NCBI GenBank assembly: GCA_013407085.1
Contig: JACCGJ010018192.1
Coordinates: forward strand, 62,001 to 126,000
From: Atriophallophorus winterbourni
Taxonomy: Eukaryota; Platyhelminthes; Trematoda; Plagiorchiida; Microphallidae
Length of the DNA: 64,000 nt
Direction: 5' to 3'
The notes under the pieces are model-generated. The model did not search any database and had not been told where the DNA came from. It saw nothing but the letters and a program-made list of their open reading frames with translations. The position numbers and the translations under genes are program-made. Below, piece after piece: positions 10,807 through 21,903 of this stretch; position 1 is the first letter of the stretch, and each line of letters begins with the position of its first letter.

Positions 10807-13717
10807 ATATAAATGAGACCATTGTACATATTGTTATTGGGAGTTTTCGAATCTATAGATTGATCGGTTTATTGAGATCAACTGCGTGATTTATTAATTC
10901 AATTTCGACATCACATCAAAATAGACCTTGTTTATTAGTTTTTATTGGTTTGTAATACACTGATACTGATCTTATTTTCCCCAATCGATGATGATGTGCA
11001 GTGAACGTGTGTAACTAGATGGAAATTGAGTATCACAAAATTAGTACGTTTTTGCAAATTCTAAGGACCAATGGCTGAAAATATTTACCTCTGAATTGTA
11101 TGTTATGCATTCAGTAGACTATAAATATACCATATCATTCCGTGGTTATTGGTTATGTTACTGCTATTTATACCGTGAAGTTTTTGAGTTTCTGAGTGAA
11201 GTTTAGTTGGTTACTTGCTAGTCATAATTCACATCAAATAGCCAGCATATTGCATTTTCAACTTCAGTAAATGCAACGTTACTCTCATTTATTTTAGTAA
11301 AAGCTTTTGAGTGAAAGCCTGCTGCTACATCCAGAACGTGCAAAATGCAAATTTTGACATACGTTGCCATTTTACGGAATAAATAGATATATTCTTTCCT
11401 ATAAGCACCACAAACTCATCAACAGTAGACTTTTGTTTCCAAATCTTTCAGCATAAATTTCACTACAAATTTCTGAATCATATTTTGAGTTCACATGTAA
11501 AACTGCTCAATCTCACACGAGCGTCGCTCAACTGATAAAATCGATGACCATTGTTCATGATACTGTTTATTCTCACGCGTAATTATTATGAAGCTGATTT
11601 TGTTTTTCTTCTTCGAGCAGCTCGCAATCAGTGTCATACAGTGATGCTCGTTTTTTAATCTCAAATGAGTACGCAAGCACATGATTATCATTTTGGCAAC
11701 GGAACTTTGGCAGCAGGTTGAACGTGCGTGTGCACAAAGTAGCCCTGATCAATATTGACATTACACGCAAGGTTGTAGCTGTGCTAACTGGTGCTCACTT
11801 GAATACCGACATGAAAAATTCCGTGGTTGTGTTGGCAGAAACAAGTACGATGCAAGCAACTATTGTGTGGAATGTTAACACGAATGATGGCACACTCCAT
11901 GTTGAAACGTGTGATGACATATCACGTCGAATAGAAAAGTACCGAACGTTGAAAGCGCAGTTGATTTTTGACCAAGCGTATTTATTAACTGCATAATCAA
12001 CGCATGACTTCCAAACTAAGATTTTTCAGATAACGTTCATCAAGATTTTTAGACATTATAATTAGTGTTTGTTTTGAATAATTGCAACACAAATCTAAGA
12101 AGTGTTTCTAGTGACAAGCAGATTAAATCTGACAAAACTGTAAATGAATATACGATGTGCATTCATACAAAATCTTGCACTATTACATTTAATAAACTAT
12201 AAATCATTTTGGCAAGCATTATATATGATCCTTGAACACTTGGCGTAATTTATCTTAGTGATTCAAATATTAAGGCAAGCTTCGAATGCATGGAACGATG
12301 ATACGAACTGCTGACACTGAAGCTACGCCACCTGTTCTAATCAAGAATGGTTGCCAAATGTTTATCAATATATTAGGTGATCTTCTTCTTGAGGCGTGGT
12401 TCTCAGAATGTCTGTCTCTGAGTTGATACAAAGGTTTTCATAACTATAGTCAAATATCGGTTCGAAAATTATGTGAAATTGTTTTGCAGAAAATTGTGTC
12501 ATATGGCTTGAATTTTATGCGCATTCTTGGGTATGTGTTATTGTTTAACACATCTTGCAGCCGAAGTTTAAAACAATATTGATGTTGGACAATAATTTAT
12601 TTTTTTCTATTTATTTTTCTATTGATTTATACTGCAAATGCTAATGAAGTTTTAAGGGACATATTTCTTCAGGTTGCCGGCTTCTCGATTTTGAATGTGC
12701 CCGTGATAGATTTTTGAATTTTGTCTAATCTACAGATGCAAAGTCTAAGCTACACAAGCTACCTAGTTTGTGTCTACATTTGATTGGCATTTTACTTCTT
12801 TCAGTGCATTGGTTTGCTGCTGGGCTTTCAAGTGTTGGGATGTGAAGGGTTCAACGCTGCAAGACAGTCAAAGCCGCAACAATGCTTTCACATTTTGTCT
12901 CTCTGCTCTTTAACCGAAGTTAACTGAATCTACGCTCCGTCCCTGGTATATACAACTCATCCTACTTTGTTTATATTTGTTCTTCTATCGATTTATATAT
13001 CAATCTGTTTTCCATATTTTAGAATTGTATTGTGTAAAAACTATTGGCCGTTAAACACTCGGTATTGGAAACCAGTGTATTACCGTATCCGGAATGATGA
13101 TCATGACCTACATGATTTGACCCACATATCACTATTCCTCTGATTGGATATTTCATAATTGATGCTTGATTGCAAACAACATGATATACATAATAGGAAG
13201 AAATTGGCTATAGCATAAAAATATATTTTTAAAAAGTTTGAATGCATAAGCATTGCACTAGCTTTTACGCTGTTATTTGAGAGTATCAGGAATTGAAGTG
13301 TTAGTTGGAGGAACGGAACAGTCAAGCGTTAATTTCAACAATGTACTGACATAAATATTAAAATGTTTTTGCTGTGAATTGCAGTTTCTGAATTATGCTT
13401 CATGCTATCTTTATCATTGAAAAACTTTCCACCCAATAAACACCTGAAATTACGACTAGCAAAGGGTTTGATGAAAACAATTATACGACATTTCTAGCCT
13501 TTCGTCATATATTACCGGATGAGTATTATTACCCCTAAACAGTAACAACAAAAAAGTGTTCTCGATCAGTATTACGCAATAAATGTTCCCAAACATCGGA
13601 TCTTATATTTATCTTACATTTATGTATGGTAACAGAATATTTTTCTCGGTGAACTGCTTTAAATTACTTTATATTCTCAAAAAACTCATTTGCATGCACT
13701 CCCATTACAGAAACACA
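10807..13717. other. Mostly non-coding stretch with one unassigned open frame
   Basis: The only notable frame is 11685-11996 (+), about 100 codons. It contains NIDITRKVVAVLTGAH and ISRRIEKYRTLKAQLIFDQ and has no ATG near its start. It could be an internal exon, but no family or clean splice pair is recognised. Confidence 0.35.
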
Positions 13718-13759
13718 CACCACGACCGGTTTCGTACTGTTTGCACTCATCAGGTAGGG
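13718..13759 (-). ncRNA. Type I hammerhead ribozyme, family A, intact core
   Basis: On the minus strand: stem I strand CCCTAC, CTGATGA, stem II GTGC-AAACA-GTAC (four pairs, one G-U), GAAA, the palindrome formed by A and CCGG and T as stem III, then C as the cleavage nucleotide (GUC triplet) and the stem I strand GTGGTG. Stem I pairs at positions 1-4 and 6. All catalytic core positions match the hammerhead consensus. Stem III is only two pairs plus a CG turn, so a dimer or a tandem transcript is the likely active form. Predicted cleavage lies between 13724 and 13723. Confidence 0.85.
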
Positions 13760-13865
13760 ACAGTAGTATAAGGATCCGCATGCGTTTGAAACAGTAGAAG
13801 AACAGTAAACAACTTGTTCACCATTCTTCCACTGTTTTAAGCGCATGCGGATCCCTATCCACTGT

Positions 13866-13907
13866 TCCTACCTGATGAGTGCAAACAGCACAAAACCGGT
13901 CTATGGA
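13866..13907 (+). ncRNA. Hammerhead ribozyme, family A, inactivated
   Basis: CTGATGA at 13872-13878, perfect stem II GTGC-AAACA-GCAC, then AAAA where GAAA is required (G12A). Stem III palindrome ACCGGT and C17 are kept, but the stem I 3' strand TATGGA does not pair at position 1.1. Confidence 0.8.
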
Positions 13908-14060
13908 GTGTGTGATTGAAATGTATGCAAATTAGATCTTTGTTCATTGTCATGGGTTCAAACCCTGTCTACATGAGTGTTGGCTCATGTGACCGAACAG
14001 GTTGGTCGTACCAACCTTATTCAACAGTGGCATACAAGCGCAAATTGTTTACTTTTCATT

Positions 14061-15335
14061 TTGTTTCGCTTTTGGACTTTGAACTTTATTGCTATCTGTG
14101 TTTGTTCTAACAGTTGTTTCGAAATTCACGATAATGTTATTTTCACAACACATCTTGTAAAAGAATCTGCTTAGTGAAGTTCCCATAAATTTATTTAACT
14201 AGAATCGCTGCAGAAATTTTTGAAATAATATTTATTTTGTCTTATATGAAAATCCTATTCTTAAATTCACTTCAACCCTCTACAAAAAGTAGTCTCAAAC
14301 GCAAATTTTAAACAAATTCTCGGAACCCAATTCAAACATTACCCATCCGCGAACTAAAAGCAAAGTTTCATACAAATAGTATGGTGGTTGGAAGTTTTTA
14401 CTTCAAACGATAAAAATCATACATAAAATAGCAACCTCCACAAAATTTCGCGAACCTAGGTTTCTGTCCTGTGAAGAAACTTGTCGCATTGTCGCTTGTT
14501 GATTTGCTTAAATGGTATCGAGTGAGTGATCAAACTTGGTTAAATATAATCTTACGCCAGGTGCTATAAGTCTTACTTTGACATATAATGATCAATTTAT
14601 ATACGTTCTCTCTTCGTAGAAAATCGAATAGCAAATGTTTTCACTTTATCTGGAAATTTTGTCATAATATATCTCAGATGTCAGAACTGATGTCTTCTTA
14701 CAAGCGATTTCACCTACCCCGATACCAAAAGCATCCATTTTGATGAACGGAACAAATTTCGTTCCGGTTCTTACGGTATCACAGGACGTAATATAATAAA
14801 ACAGACCTACGTTTCTCTATCTGATTTTGAATTTTCTCATTGGTATCGTAAACTACGTCCTCTGAGTAGGTTATCAACAGCTACTTTTATTCGAAGGATA
14901 TTATTTCATTTGACTGAGATATCATGGTATATGCAATATATGCAAAGAGTATTTGGAGGTTTAAATTTTGACACACTTCTGTTAAATAGAAGATAAATAA
15001 GATAATATTTCGTTGCATCTTGATAGATACTTCTAATTTTAATTTTCATTGTCATTCTAAAACTTACAGATAATATTTTTAAGGTATTAGGACATTTGTC
15101 CTGAAAGAAGCATTGAATTATCCTACATTGATATCGAAACGTTTGGAAACTTCCTTTTCCTCTTCTAAGAATAATTACTTCGAAAATTACTATTTTAAAA
15201 TTTTTTGCATCGTACATCTTCCTGTAAAAACGTATTTAGAAAAAAGATATATTTCAGTATTTGGGAATCTTTATTGAAATACATTACAATAAGTCATTGT
15301 TTAATAACTTTTTATTAACATACTACCCAATGAAT
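14061..15335. other. Non-coding stretch
   Basis: AT-rich sequence. The open frame at 14906-15217 (-) has no family features. No repeat recognised. Confidence 0.4.
15270..15275 (-). terminator. Polyadenylation signal of copy 3
   Basis: AATAAA on the minus strand, about 60 nt beyond the TGA stop at 15336-15338. Confidence 0.6.
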
Positions 15336-15689
15336 TCATGGGGTTTTATACAAAAGATACGCGACATCGCCCATCGTGAAGTCGACAAAATATCCGGTTT
15401 CGTGGGTAATAAAACTGTAAATAAACAAGAGAATGATTAAACACCAAGCCACCCCCGGACAATACAAAATCACATTGAATCGCACAAGTAACAATCACCT
15501 GCCGTAATCCCTTCCCACAATGCAGTGCCATGTTTTGTCATATTTTTCGTCAAATTCTTTTTTTATAAACATTGCAACATCTTTATGATCGGAGAATTTC
15601 TCATTCGCGATGCTTGCCAAATTGACCGCTTCTTCCAACATGCTGTCGCTCATGGTGCATGAACGAACGCGTGCTTCTTTTTCAGCCAT
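15336..15689 (-). CDS. Divergent LC8-type dynein light chain (copy 3)
   Basis: The only cluster member on the minus strand. Exon 1 is 15689-15499 and exon 2 is 15414-15336. The 84-bp intron (GT after GGCAG, acceptor TTATTTACAG) sits at the same serine codon as in the other copies. The product has 89 residues: MAEKEARVRS start, DVAMFIKKEFDEKYDKTWHC helix-strand, and an altered signature HCIVGRDYGSFITHE with Tyr for Phe and Phe-Ile for Tyr-Val. The C-terminus is YFVDFTMGDVAYLLYKTP, which differs from the usual FYFYL core. It belongs to the family but likely has a specialised partner range, such as an axonemal or tegumental light chain; that is inference. No clear TATA box is seen upstream. Confidence 0.92.
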
Positions 15690-16580
15690 TGTGATGAAGA
15701 CTGAAACAAGCTCGGAGGAAATGTGACTTAAATTGAGAATGCGTGATGATGCTTGTCAGGTGAGCGTTTGCTATGATTGTGCTGCACGATTTAGTGCCTT
15801 GGCTTCCGATGAACACGGCAGCTTCGATTGGAGCATTGAGTCATGTCACATGCTAAAGCAGAGCTGTTCACGTTACAGTGCGATTTGTAATTGATGTTAG
15901 CACCGAAAGTGTAGAATCAAGTTGGAGAAAAGATTTACAATTTCATGCATTGATAAGATTTTGCAAGAATAAACTATAAGGACGCTTAATTGTGATTGAT
16001 ATCACAAAGAAATTTATCAAATCGCTCTAGAAAACATAAAACAATTCAATTAAAATCACATATGTTGTTTTTTACTGATATATGCTTACTTCTTTAATTT
16101 TTTAGATATATTTTACAGAAAAAATTGCTGTTTGCTATGTTTTCTCATGCAATCAAAAAAATCGATGACAGTAAAAATGAGGCAAATAAATTTAGTACGA
16201 AATCATTTGTATCCAAATAGAAAGAGTTGTATTTAAAAACCTATTTTTTGGTATATTTTAGGATACTATGAATCAAAACAGCCAGCTTAACCAGCGACAC
16301 TCGTCTGCGCTAGATAGACCACCATACATAAAATGTACATTTATCTCTGTTGATTTATTTTGGAATAAAACGCTCAATTAACTTTTCCGTAACATTATGA
16401 AAATTTCTTTATTGACTAGGCTACCGACTATAAAACTGTCCCTGTGACTTGCAGATTGCGTGATTTCATGTTATTAGATTGAACACGTAAATAAATTTTA
16501 GGTCAGATGTACTTCAATCTTGTGCATATTCCACAATTTTGCGATAAATGCTTGCTAACATTGAAAACAATGTGTAAAAC
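15690..16580. other. Non-coding stretch
   Basis: 5' flank of copy 3 and AT-rich DNA. No gene, repeat or clear core promoter seen. Confidence 0.4.
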
Positions 16581-16584
16581 ATCG

Positions 16585-16765
16585 TCTGCAAGCTGGGGAG
16601 GAGGAGATACAGGTCTTGGCTGCTGAAAGCAGATCAGGCCATCATTGAACTGACGACAATCGTCAGAGTACTGCCTATCGCAGCGAGCGCTGCTGGAGAG
16701 ATGGCTCCTCCCGAATCGAACTGTTTAATCATTCGAAAAGCTGTGGAACATGAAACATTCGTGCG
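16585..16765 (+). mobile_element. LINE-a 3' fragment, plus strand
   Basis: CAAGCTGGGGAGGAGGAGATAC followed by sequence coding for the LINE-a C-terminus (GCTGCTGAAAGCAGATC), then CTCCCGAATCGAACTGTTTAATCATT. It matches the complement of 1050-1210. It runs into an AT microsatellite instead of the usual AACAAC end. Confidence 0.7.
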
Positions 16766-16799
<34 letters not shown>

Positions 16800-16808
16800 G
16801 CATATATA
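16765..16808. repeat. AT microsatellite
   Basis: (AT)n run of about 40 bp with one TT interruption and a GC break, located where LINE-a meets a family A hammerhead unit. Confidence 0.85.
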
Positions 16809-16837
16809 TAACCGATTTTCGAAAATTACAATAACAT

Positions 16838-17045
16838 TTTATTTGCATGCATTTCCATCACACACCCCAGGACCGGTTTCGCTTTCATCACGTAGGAACA
16901 TTAGGATCAAGATCTGCATGCGATTGAAACAGTGAAAGATTGGTCAACAAGTCGCGCTTGTATGCCACTGTTTGATAATATTGTTATGATTAACCTGTGC
17001 AATCACATGAGCCCACACACATGCAGTTATGGTTTACGCGCATGA
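16838..17045 (-). repeat. Family A hammerhead repeat, damaged
   Basis: Contains TTTGCATGCATTTCCATCAC, ACACCCCAGGACCGGTTTCG, then the decayed core: on the minus strand GTGATGA for CTGATGA, with most of stem II deleted. GATCTGCATGCG and GTATGCCACTGTTTGA follow as in other family A units. Confidence 0.7.
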
Positions 17046-17499
17046 TCTTGACAAAATGCTCATTAACATGTACTCCAAATGTACATTTAATAAATTGCGA
17101 CTGTGATCGAAATTTACCAGCTAAATTCATTCACCAACCCTCAGTCAAATACAAGGCGTGAAGTATCAAGGTAAAGGCGTGTGCTGAAATCTACATGTCA
17201 TCGAGCAAATGGAACACGCTTATGCACTTTTAAATTCAATCTTACCCATGTGGTTTTTTTGTATTTGTCTGAGCGTAGCGCCTCATTTCGTTTTTGCAAT
17301 ATCAACACTGCACTGGATTCCAAATTCAAGATTTATGGTGAAAAAAGCAAATACCTGTACAATATCATAGGTTATACGTATGAAAATTAAATAAATCGTA
17401 TTTTGTTGTTTGCGTCCATGTGCTTCAAAGAAGGAGCAAAAGAAATTTTAATTGTGACATAAAGAGAGGAAATTTCGATCAAAAATATATGTTTGGGGA
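17046..17499. other. Non-coding stretch
   Basis: No recognisable gene or element; one chance-length frame at 17181-17390. Confidence 0.4.
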
Positions 17500-17800
17500 A
17501 ACCAAAGTAATGTGTTGCTCACATCCCCATCCCTACACACCACTACCGGTTTCTGGCTGTTTGCCGTCATCAGGTGGAGACAGTAAGATCAGGTTCAGTG
17601 AGCTGTGGAACAGTGGTAAAATGGTAAACAAAGTTATGCTTGTACGCCACTGTTCAGACACAGAATCACAAAGTGATTCTTGGTCAAAGCACTCAAGGCG
17701 CTTATGGAGGACCAAAGTAATATGTTGCTCACATCCCCATCCCTTACGAACACTATATAACAGTGGCGTACAAGCATCACTATGTTTGGGGTATTTTGTT
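17500..17800 (-). repeat. Family B hammerhead repeat unit
   Basis: Starts with the family B flank GTGTTGCTCACATCCCCATC and carries an intact hammerhead at 17538-17579. The body continues CAGTAAGATCAGGTTCAGTG, CTTGTACGCCACTGTTC, AATCACAAAGTGATTCTTGG (a palindromic arm) and AGCACTCAAGGCGCTTATG. A second flank GTTGCTCACATCCCCATCCC at about 17725 begins the next unit. Confidence 0.8.
17538..17579 (-). ncRNA. Type I hammerhead ribozyme, family B, intact core
   Basis: Minus strand: CTCCAC, CTGATGA, CGGC-AAACA-GCCA, GAAA, the ACCGGT palindrome, A17 (GUA triplet), GTGGTG. Stem I pairs at positions 1-4 and 6. Stem II has three G-C pairs, but the closing 10.1/11.1 position is C opposite A, a feature of the whole family. 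Catalytic core positions are all present. Confidence 0.82.
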
Positions 17801-18260
17801 TTCCAGATGTATGTGAGTAATAAGAAGTGAGGAATTTTACAATATTTTGTTTGCGTATTAGTGTATACACATTCGATACTGGTTTTGGTATGTAACGATC
17901 ATGCATCAATGGTGTCTTTTGGTCCGACCCCATGAAAGCCGGAAATTTGTGGTTATTTGAACCGTCACCTGAGTTCGAGTTTTCAGTATCTTTGTCGGTC
18001 AATGCACTTGTCATGAAGGTGTATTTCAAAGGATTCGCTCCATAACATTTATAATTGGATGACCGGGGTATCCTGAAGTTACTGGCAACGACAAAATCTG
18101 CAATGCTATGGTTTCTGAGATGTAAAGTCACTGTTTTATTCGTGTTGTTGTTATTTAACAACGTCCATTACATTGGCAGCCTCCGGAACGCCTAAAATAA
18201 TTAGAGTGCGCTTATTGCTCTTTTTACGAACATCGAGACGTCCTTTTCTTTCCCACCATT
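17800..18260 (-). pseudogene. LINE ORF1 fragment, RRM-like
   Basis: Minus-strand open sequence (175-codon frame 18161-17634 plus an upstream frame) reads RTLIILGVPEAANVMDVV, then TVTLHLRNHSIADFVVASNF, RIPRSSNYKCYGANPLKYTF and MTSALTDKDT. The order (I-x-G-V-P-E, then a RIPR block, then P-L-K-y-T-F) resembles the RRM-like nucleic-acid-binding ORF1 protein of CR1/Jockey LINEs, as in the ORF1 at 39812-40908. A frame break occurs between the first two blocks. The downstream part of the frame is family B repeat read by chance. It is an isolated ORF1 piece without ORF2. Confidence 0.5.
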
Positions 18261-18959
18261 TATGTCAGCGTATAGGCAATTAATAATCGTTGTCCCTGAG
18301 AGTTTATCCTGTTAAAAATAAGTTCAGTAACTGGTTATAATTTTTCAAGAAATATAGACCAATATGGAAGACATATTACATGCTCATTTGAAGATAATTC
18401 TTTCCTGAAGATTAAAATTTGTTACTTTTTGCTGGTATCCTGCACAATTTTCAAATTGTGATCTTTAGAGTAAGTTAAATTGTTTAGAATTAAACCCTAT
18501 TCAATGCTGAGATAGCATTCATTTCAGCGAAATCTTTGCCCGTTTGCTATATTGTCTGTTTCTGTGATGAGGCAACAGGTTAATTTTTTTAAGAATTATA
18601 TGGTTGACTAACAGTTTACGACTAACATTTACATTTCTTACGGTATTCAAATTGTTTCATAACCAATTTCTTGTTAGATGTCATGCATGTTAGGAAGTCA
18701 TCCATCTAATAAGTATTATTCTAAAGCTACATTATATTTTTTCAGAGAAACGTTTTTCGTTCATCATTATCATCTTTTGTTTTGCACCAAGTCAGTCATT
18801 ATTCGTAACGATACCCTAGCGCGAACACATGCATTCGAGTATTGCATTTGAAATTTTTTGTTTGTGAACCGTAAGCTAGCTTTGAAGCTGTGGTCTTCAA
18901 AGTAATTCACCTTTTGAATCGTCACATTTGAGTCATCGCTTGTTTTATGCTGTTGCACT
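18261..18959. other. Non-coding stretch
   Basis: No recognisable gene or repeat. Confidence 0.4.
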
Positions 18960-19350
18960 CAAACGCTAATGCCTGTTGAAAGCTGGAATGATCTGTTGCA
19001 AAAATGTTTTAATGAACTATGCATGCAAACAATACGAAAACAATCGTGGGGTGTGTGTGATGGGAATGCATGCAAATAAACGTTTTTCTACATGGTCATG
19101 TGTTCAAACCCTGTCTACATGATTGTGGACTCATGCGATTAAACATGTTGGTCGTATCAACCTTGTTCAACTGTGCCATACAATCGCAACTTGTTCAACA
19201 TTCTTCAACTGTTTCCTGATCCTATTGTCCGTAACTGATAAATGCACACGGCACGAAACTAATCGTAGTGTGTCTGCGTGATGAAAATGCATGCAAATCA
19301 GATTCTTAGTACAATATCATAGGTTTAAACCCTGTCTATATGAGTTTGGT
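18960..19350 (+). repeat. Family A hammerhead repeats, tandem pair, decayed
   Basis: Two family A ribozyme remnants in the same orientation, near 19011-19050 (GCATGCAAACAATACGAAAA) and 19229-19270 (CTGATAA, GAAACTAATC). Equivalent positions are 219 nt apart, with the family A body between them (GTTCAAACCCTGTCTACATG, GTTGGTCGTATCAACC, CATACAATCGCAACTTG). Both cores are mutated (G8A in the second). Confidence 0.75.
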
Positions 19351-20025
19351 CCCTTTGTGAATGAGTCTAGTTTTGTTCTTATGCCTTAAAGCTTTCAGAA
19401 GGCACTTTCGGCATACAATTATTTTTGTCGTCGAAACCACATCGCACCAGATACGAGAGTTTAAACGTCAAAATTAATTGAGCAATTGTTGCTTCGAACA
19501 GCAGGCCACAGACTTGCACATCTCCTACCAACGTAAAAATACATACATCAGCGTCAAAATATTTTTACTTTTAATTCTGTGTCCTCGTAAAAAGCAACTA
19601 TAAATTTTAAATTAAGTTTCACATCATTAGTTCATAACTGATTTTGCGTAGGTGAAATAACAGAATGGAAATTGACGTTATCGTTATATGTAAGCAACGC
19701 CATACACACAACGGTTTCCCATTCTAATTTGTATAAAACCATTGAATATATTGCTGGATTATTATTTAAGGATTCATATGAGTATCTCAGTTGGCACAGA
19801 AGCAAATAGAGACTGGGCATGTGATTGATAATTGAAGGGATCCACTTCCGTTAATCAATTCTTGGATCAATCATGTGCTTCAGTATTGATCTGAATACAG
19901 CTGCATCATGTGACACTGTAACCATTTTAATGCTGATTATTTTTTGCAACCAGGTTTTGATTGAATATAGCGCATTCGTTTCAGAAACACGTGTCTAATT
20001 TGTGATAAATGCTGCCAATACGTTG
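19351..20025. other. Non-coding stretch upstream of copy 4
   Basis: No gene or repeat recognised; contains the 5' flank of copy 4. Confidence 0.4.
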
Positions 20026-20030
20026 GCGTA

Positions 20031-20037
20031 TATAAAA
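20031..20037 (+). promoter_or_regulatory. TATA box of fourth dynein light chain gene
   Basis: TATAAAA within GGCGTATATAAAAC, 55 nt before the ATG at 20092, as in copies 1 and 2. Confidence 0.55.
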
Positions 20038-20091
20038 CTAGATGCTCCCAATATGTCGATAATTTGACATTGGTTGCACAATTCCCAGTGA

Positions 20092-20446
20092 ATGGAAGAA
20101 CAAAGGGTGGTTGTCAAACATGCGGATATGACCGCGGAAATAATTGAACATGCAGTTAACGCAGGAGTTTACGCAATGGATCAATACGACAACGACAAAG
20201 ATATGGCGACCTATCTGAAACAAGAATTTGACACGTGTTACAAACGAAGCTGGCACTGCGTTGTCGGTCGTAGCTTTGGCAGGTTTGTTAAGATATATTG
20301 CTCATTTAAACTCTCATATATATATATATATATATATATCAATAAATTTAACTTTTCATATGTTTTACAGCAACGTGTCCCACGAAGGAAATAACTTCAT
20401 CTATTTTTTTGTTAAAGATCGAGCATTTCTTTTGTTTAAAACTTGA
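20092..20446 (+). CDS. LC8-type dynein light chain (copy 4)
   Basis: Exons 20092-20282 and 20371-20446, with an 88-bp intron (GT at 20283, TGTTTTACAG acceptor) at the conserved serine codon. The product has 88 residues: MEEQRVVVKHADM start, KDMATYLKQEFDTCYKRSWH helix, signature HCVVGRSFGSNVSHE, and end [16 protein letters not shown]. The core fold residues are kept, but NVSHE for YVTHE and the rest of the sequence set it apart from copies 1 and 2. It is a family member that has diverged after duplication. Its intron holds an (AT)n run. Its partner preference cannot be read from sequence. The true C-terminal exon was chosen over read-through of the intron, which soon meets stops and loses the family sequence. 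Confidence 0.93.
20318..20340. repeat. AT microsatellite inside copy 4 intron
   Basis: About 11 AT units within an 88-bp intron, between donor and branch/acceptor region. Confidence 0.85.
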
Positions 20447-20985
20447 GAAAATTTGAATACATTCGATAAATTTTAATTATTCTTCTATATTCTCTGCATT
20501 ATTGGTCGATTTTCAAAATATGTACATGTGTTCATCTCTTTGGTGGCAAGAGTGATTACAAATTTATTGGTATTGTTTACTGTTTAGAAGCGCTGGTGTC
20601 ATATACCCAGAGCGATTGGATATATACTTATCATGATTGTGGTAATAGTATTGTTGGAGTTTTAGTTTGTTTTCTGAGAATTATTCTATATCAGGGTTAA
20701 TTTTTGGAAGATAATTGCGAACATCATGTGGGATTGATAAATATTTTCAGAAACAAATTTCATTGGAATTTTTGCAAATGCGTTGCATATTGTCTTACAG
20801 TTACGTTAAAAACATTCTTGATGTAAAAATCAGTCCTAACTTTATGACAAAAATGTTTAGTTACTCACAGCAAACAAAATTACCATTTCATTCTCAAGTG
20901 AAATATTTCGAGTATATAATGAGTGCAAACATTAAAAAAAGGTTTATGGTTTCGTGAAAGAAAACGTGTGAAGATATACAATGTT
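20447..20985. other. Non-coding stretch
   Basis: 3' flank of copy 4; chance-length frame 20715-20957 only. Confidence 0.4.
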
Positions 20986-21220
20986 ATACATGCATGCCAC
21001 TGTTGCATAGGGTACGTACAACGAACCACATTTGGATGTTAGCAACACATCACTTTAGTCAAACATAAGCGCCTTGAGTGCTTGACCACGAATCACTATG
21101 TGATTATGTGTTTCGACATCGTGGTTCGTTGTACGAACCCAATGCAACAGTGGCATTCAAGTATAACCTTGTTTACCGTTTATTCACTGTTTCAAGACTC
21201 ACTGAATCTAATCGTGCTGT

Positions 21221-21262
21221 CTCCACATGATGACGGCAAACAGCCAGAAACCGGTAGTGGAG
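21221..21262 (+). ncRNA. Hammerhead ribozyme, family B, C3A variant
   Basis: CTCCAC, ATGATGA (C3 changed to A), CGGC-AAACA-GCCA, GAAA, ACCGGT palindrome, A17, GTGGAG. Stem I is fully paired except for one A opposite T-type variation; the core C3 change should abolish cleavage. Confidence 0.75.
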
Positions 21263-21620
21263 TGTAACTTTAGGGGATGTGAGCAACACATCACTTCGGG
21301 TGAAGATATACTTATTTTATAACCCAGTCCACATTTTTGTTGGATGCACATGTTATTCAATATGCTGATTGAGGTGAAATAATTTGAGAGTTGTCTGAAA
21401 ATCAATCATGGTGGTAGGGGATTGTAACGGAATGAGATGTGAGAACAAAATATATTAATCGATTATAAACGCTTTGAGTGTTTGACCAAGAATCACTATG
21501 TGATTCTGTGTTTGAACATATTGGTTCGTGGTACAAATCCTATGTAACAGTGGCATTCAAGTATAACTTTGTTTACCACTTTACCACTGATTCAAAGCTC
21601 AATGAACCTAATTTTGCTGT

Positions 21621-21662
21621 CTTCATCCGATGACGGAAAACAACCAGAAACTGGTAGTGGTG
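21621..21662 (+). ncRNA. Hammerhead ribozyme, family B, U4C variant
   Basis: CTTCAT, CCGATGA (U4C), decayed stem II, GAAA, ACTGGT, A17, GTGGTG. The core is inactive. Confidence 0.7.
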
Positions 21663-21861
21663 TTTTTTATTTCGGTTGATGTGAGCGACACATAACTTTT
21701 GTAACCCATAAGCGCCTTGGGTGCTTGACCACGAATCACTGTGATTCTGTGATTGAACATCAAGGTTCGTTGTACAAACCCAATGCAACACTGACATTCA
21801 ATTATAACTTTATTTACCACTTATCCACTGTTTCACGGCTCACTGAATCTAATCTTGCTGT

Positions 21862-21903
21862 CTTTACCTGATGACTGCAAACAGCCAGAAACCGGTAGTA
21901 GTG
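21862..21903 (+). ncRNA. Hammerhead ribozyme, family B, core intact
   Basis: CTTTAC, CTGATGA, CTGC-AAACA-GCCA, GAAA, ACCGGT palindrome, A17, GTAGTG. Position 1.3/2.3 is A-U here where other family B copies have G-C, and 1.4/2.4 is G-U. Pairing in stem I is therefore kept. Stem II is weakened to two pairs. Confidence 0.75.

Larger units (their letters stand above)
13685..14060. repeat. Family A hammerhead repeat, inverted ribozyme pair plus tail
   Basis: A family A retrozyme-like unit. A minus-strand hammerhead at 13718-13759 and a plus-strand one at 13866-13907 face away from each other across about 106 bp that contains GGATCCGCATGCG and its complement. After the second ribozyme the family A body follows: ATGCAAATTAGATC, GGGTTCAAACCCTG, AGGTTGGTCGTACCAACCT (a near-perfect palindrome) and CAACAGTGGCATACAAGCG. 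Confidence 0.8.

Noticed and set aside
17634..18161. 175-codon frame as a single host gene
   Set aside because: Its first half is LINE ORF1-like and its last third is family B repeat read in frame, so it is not one gene.
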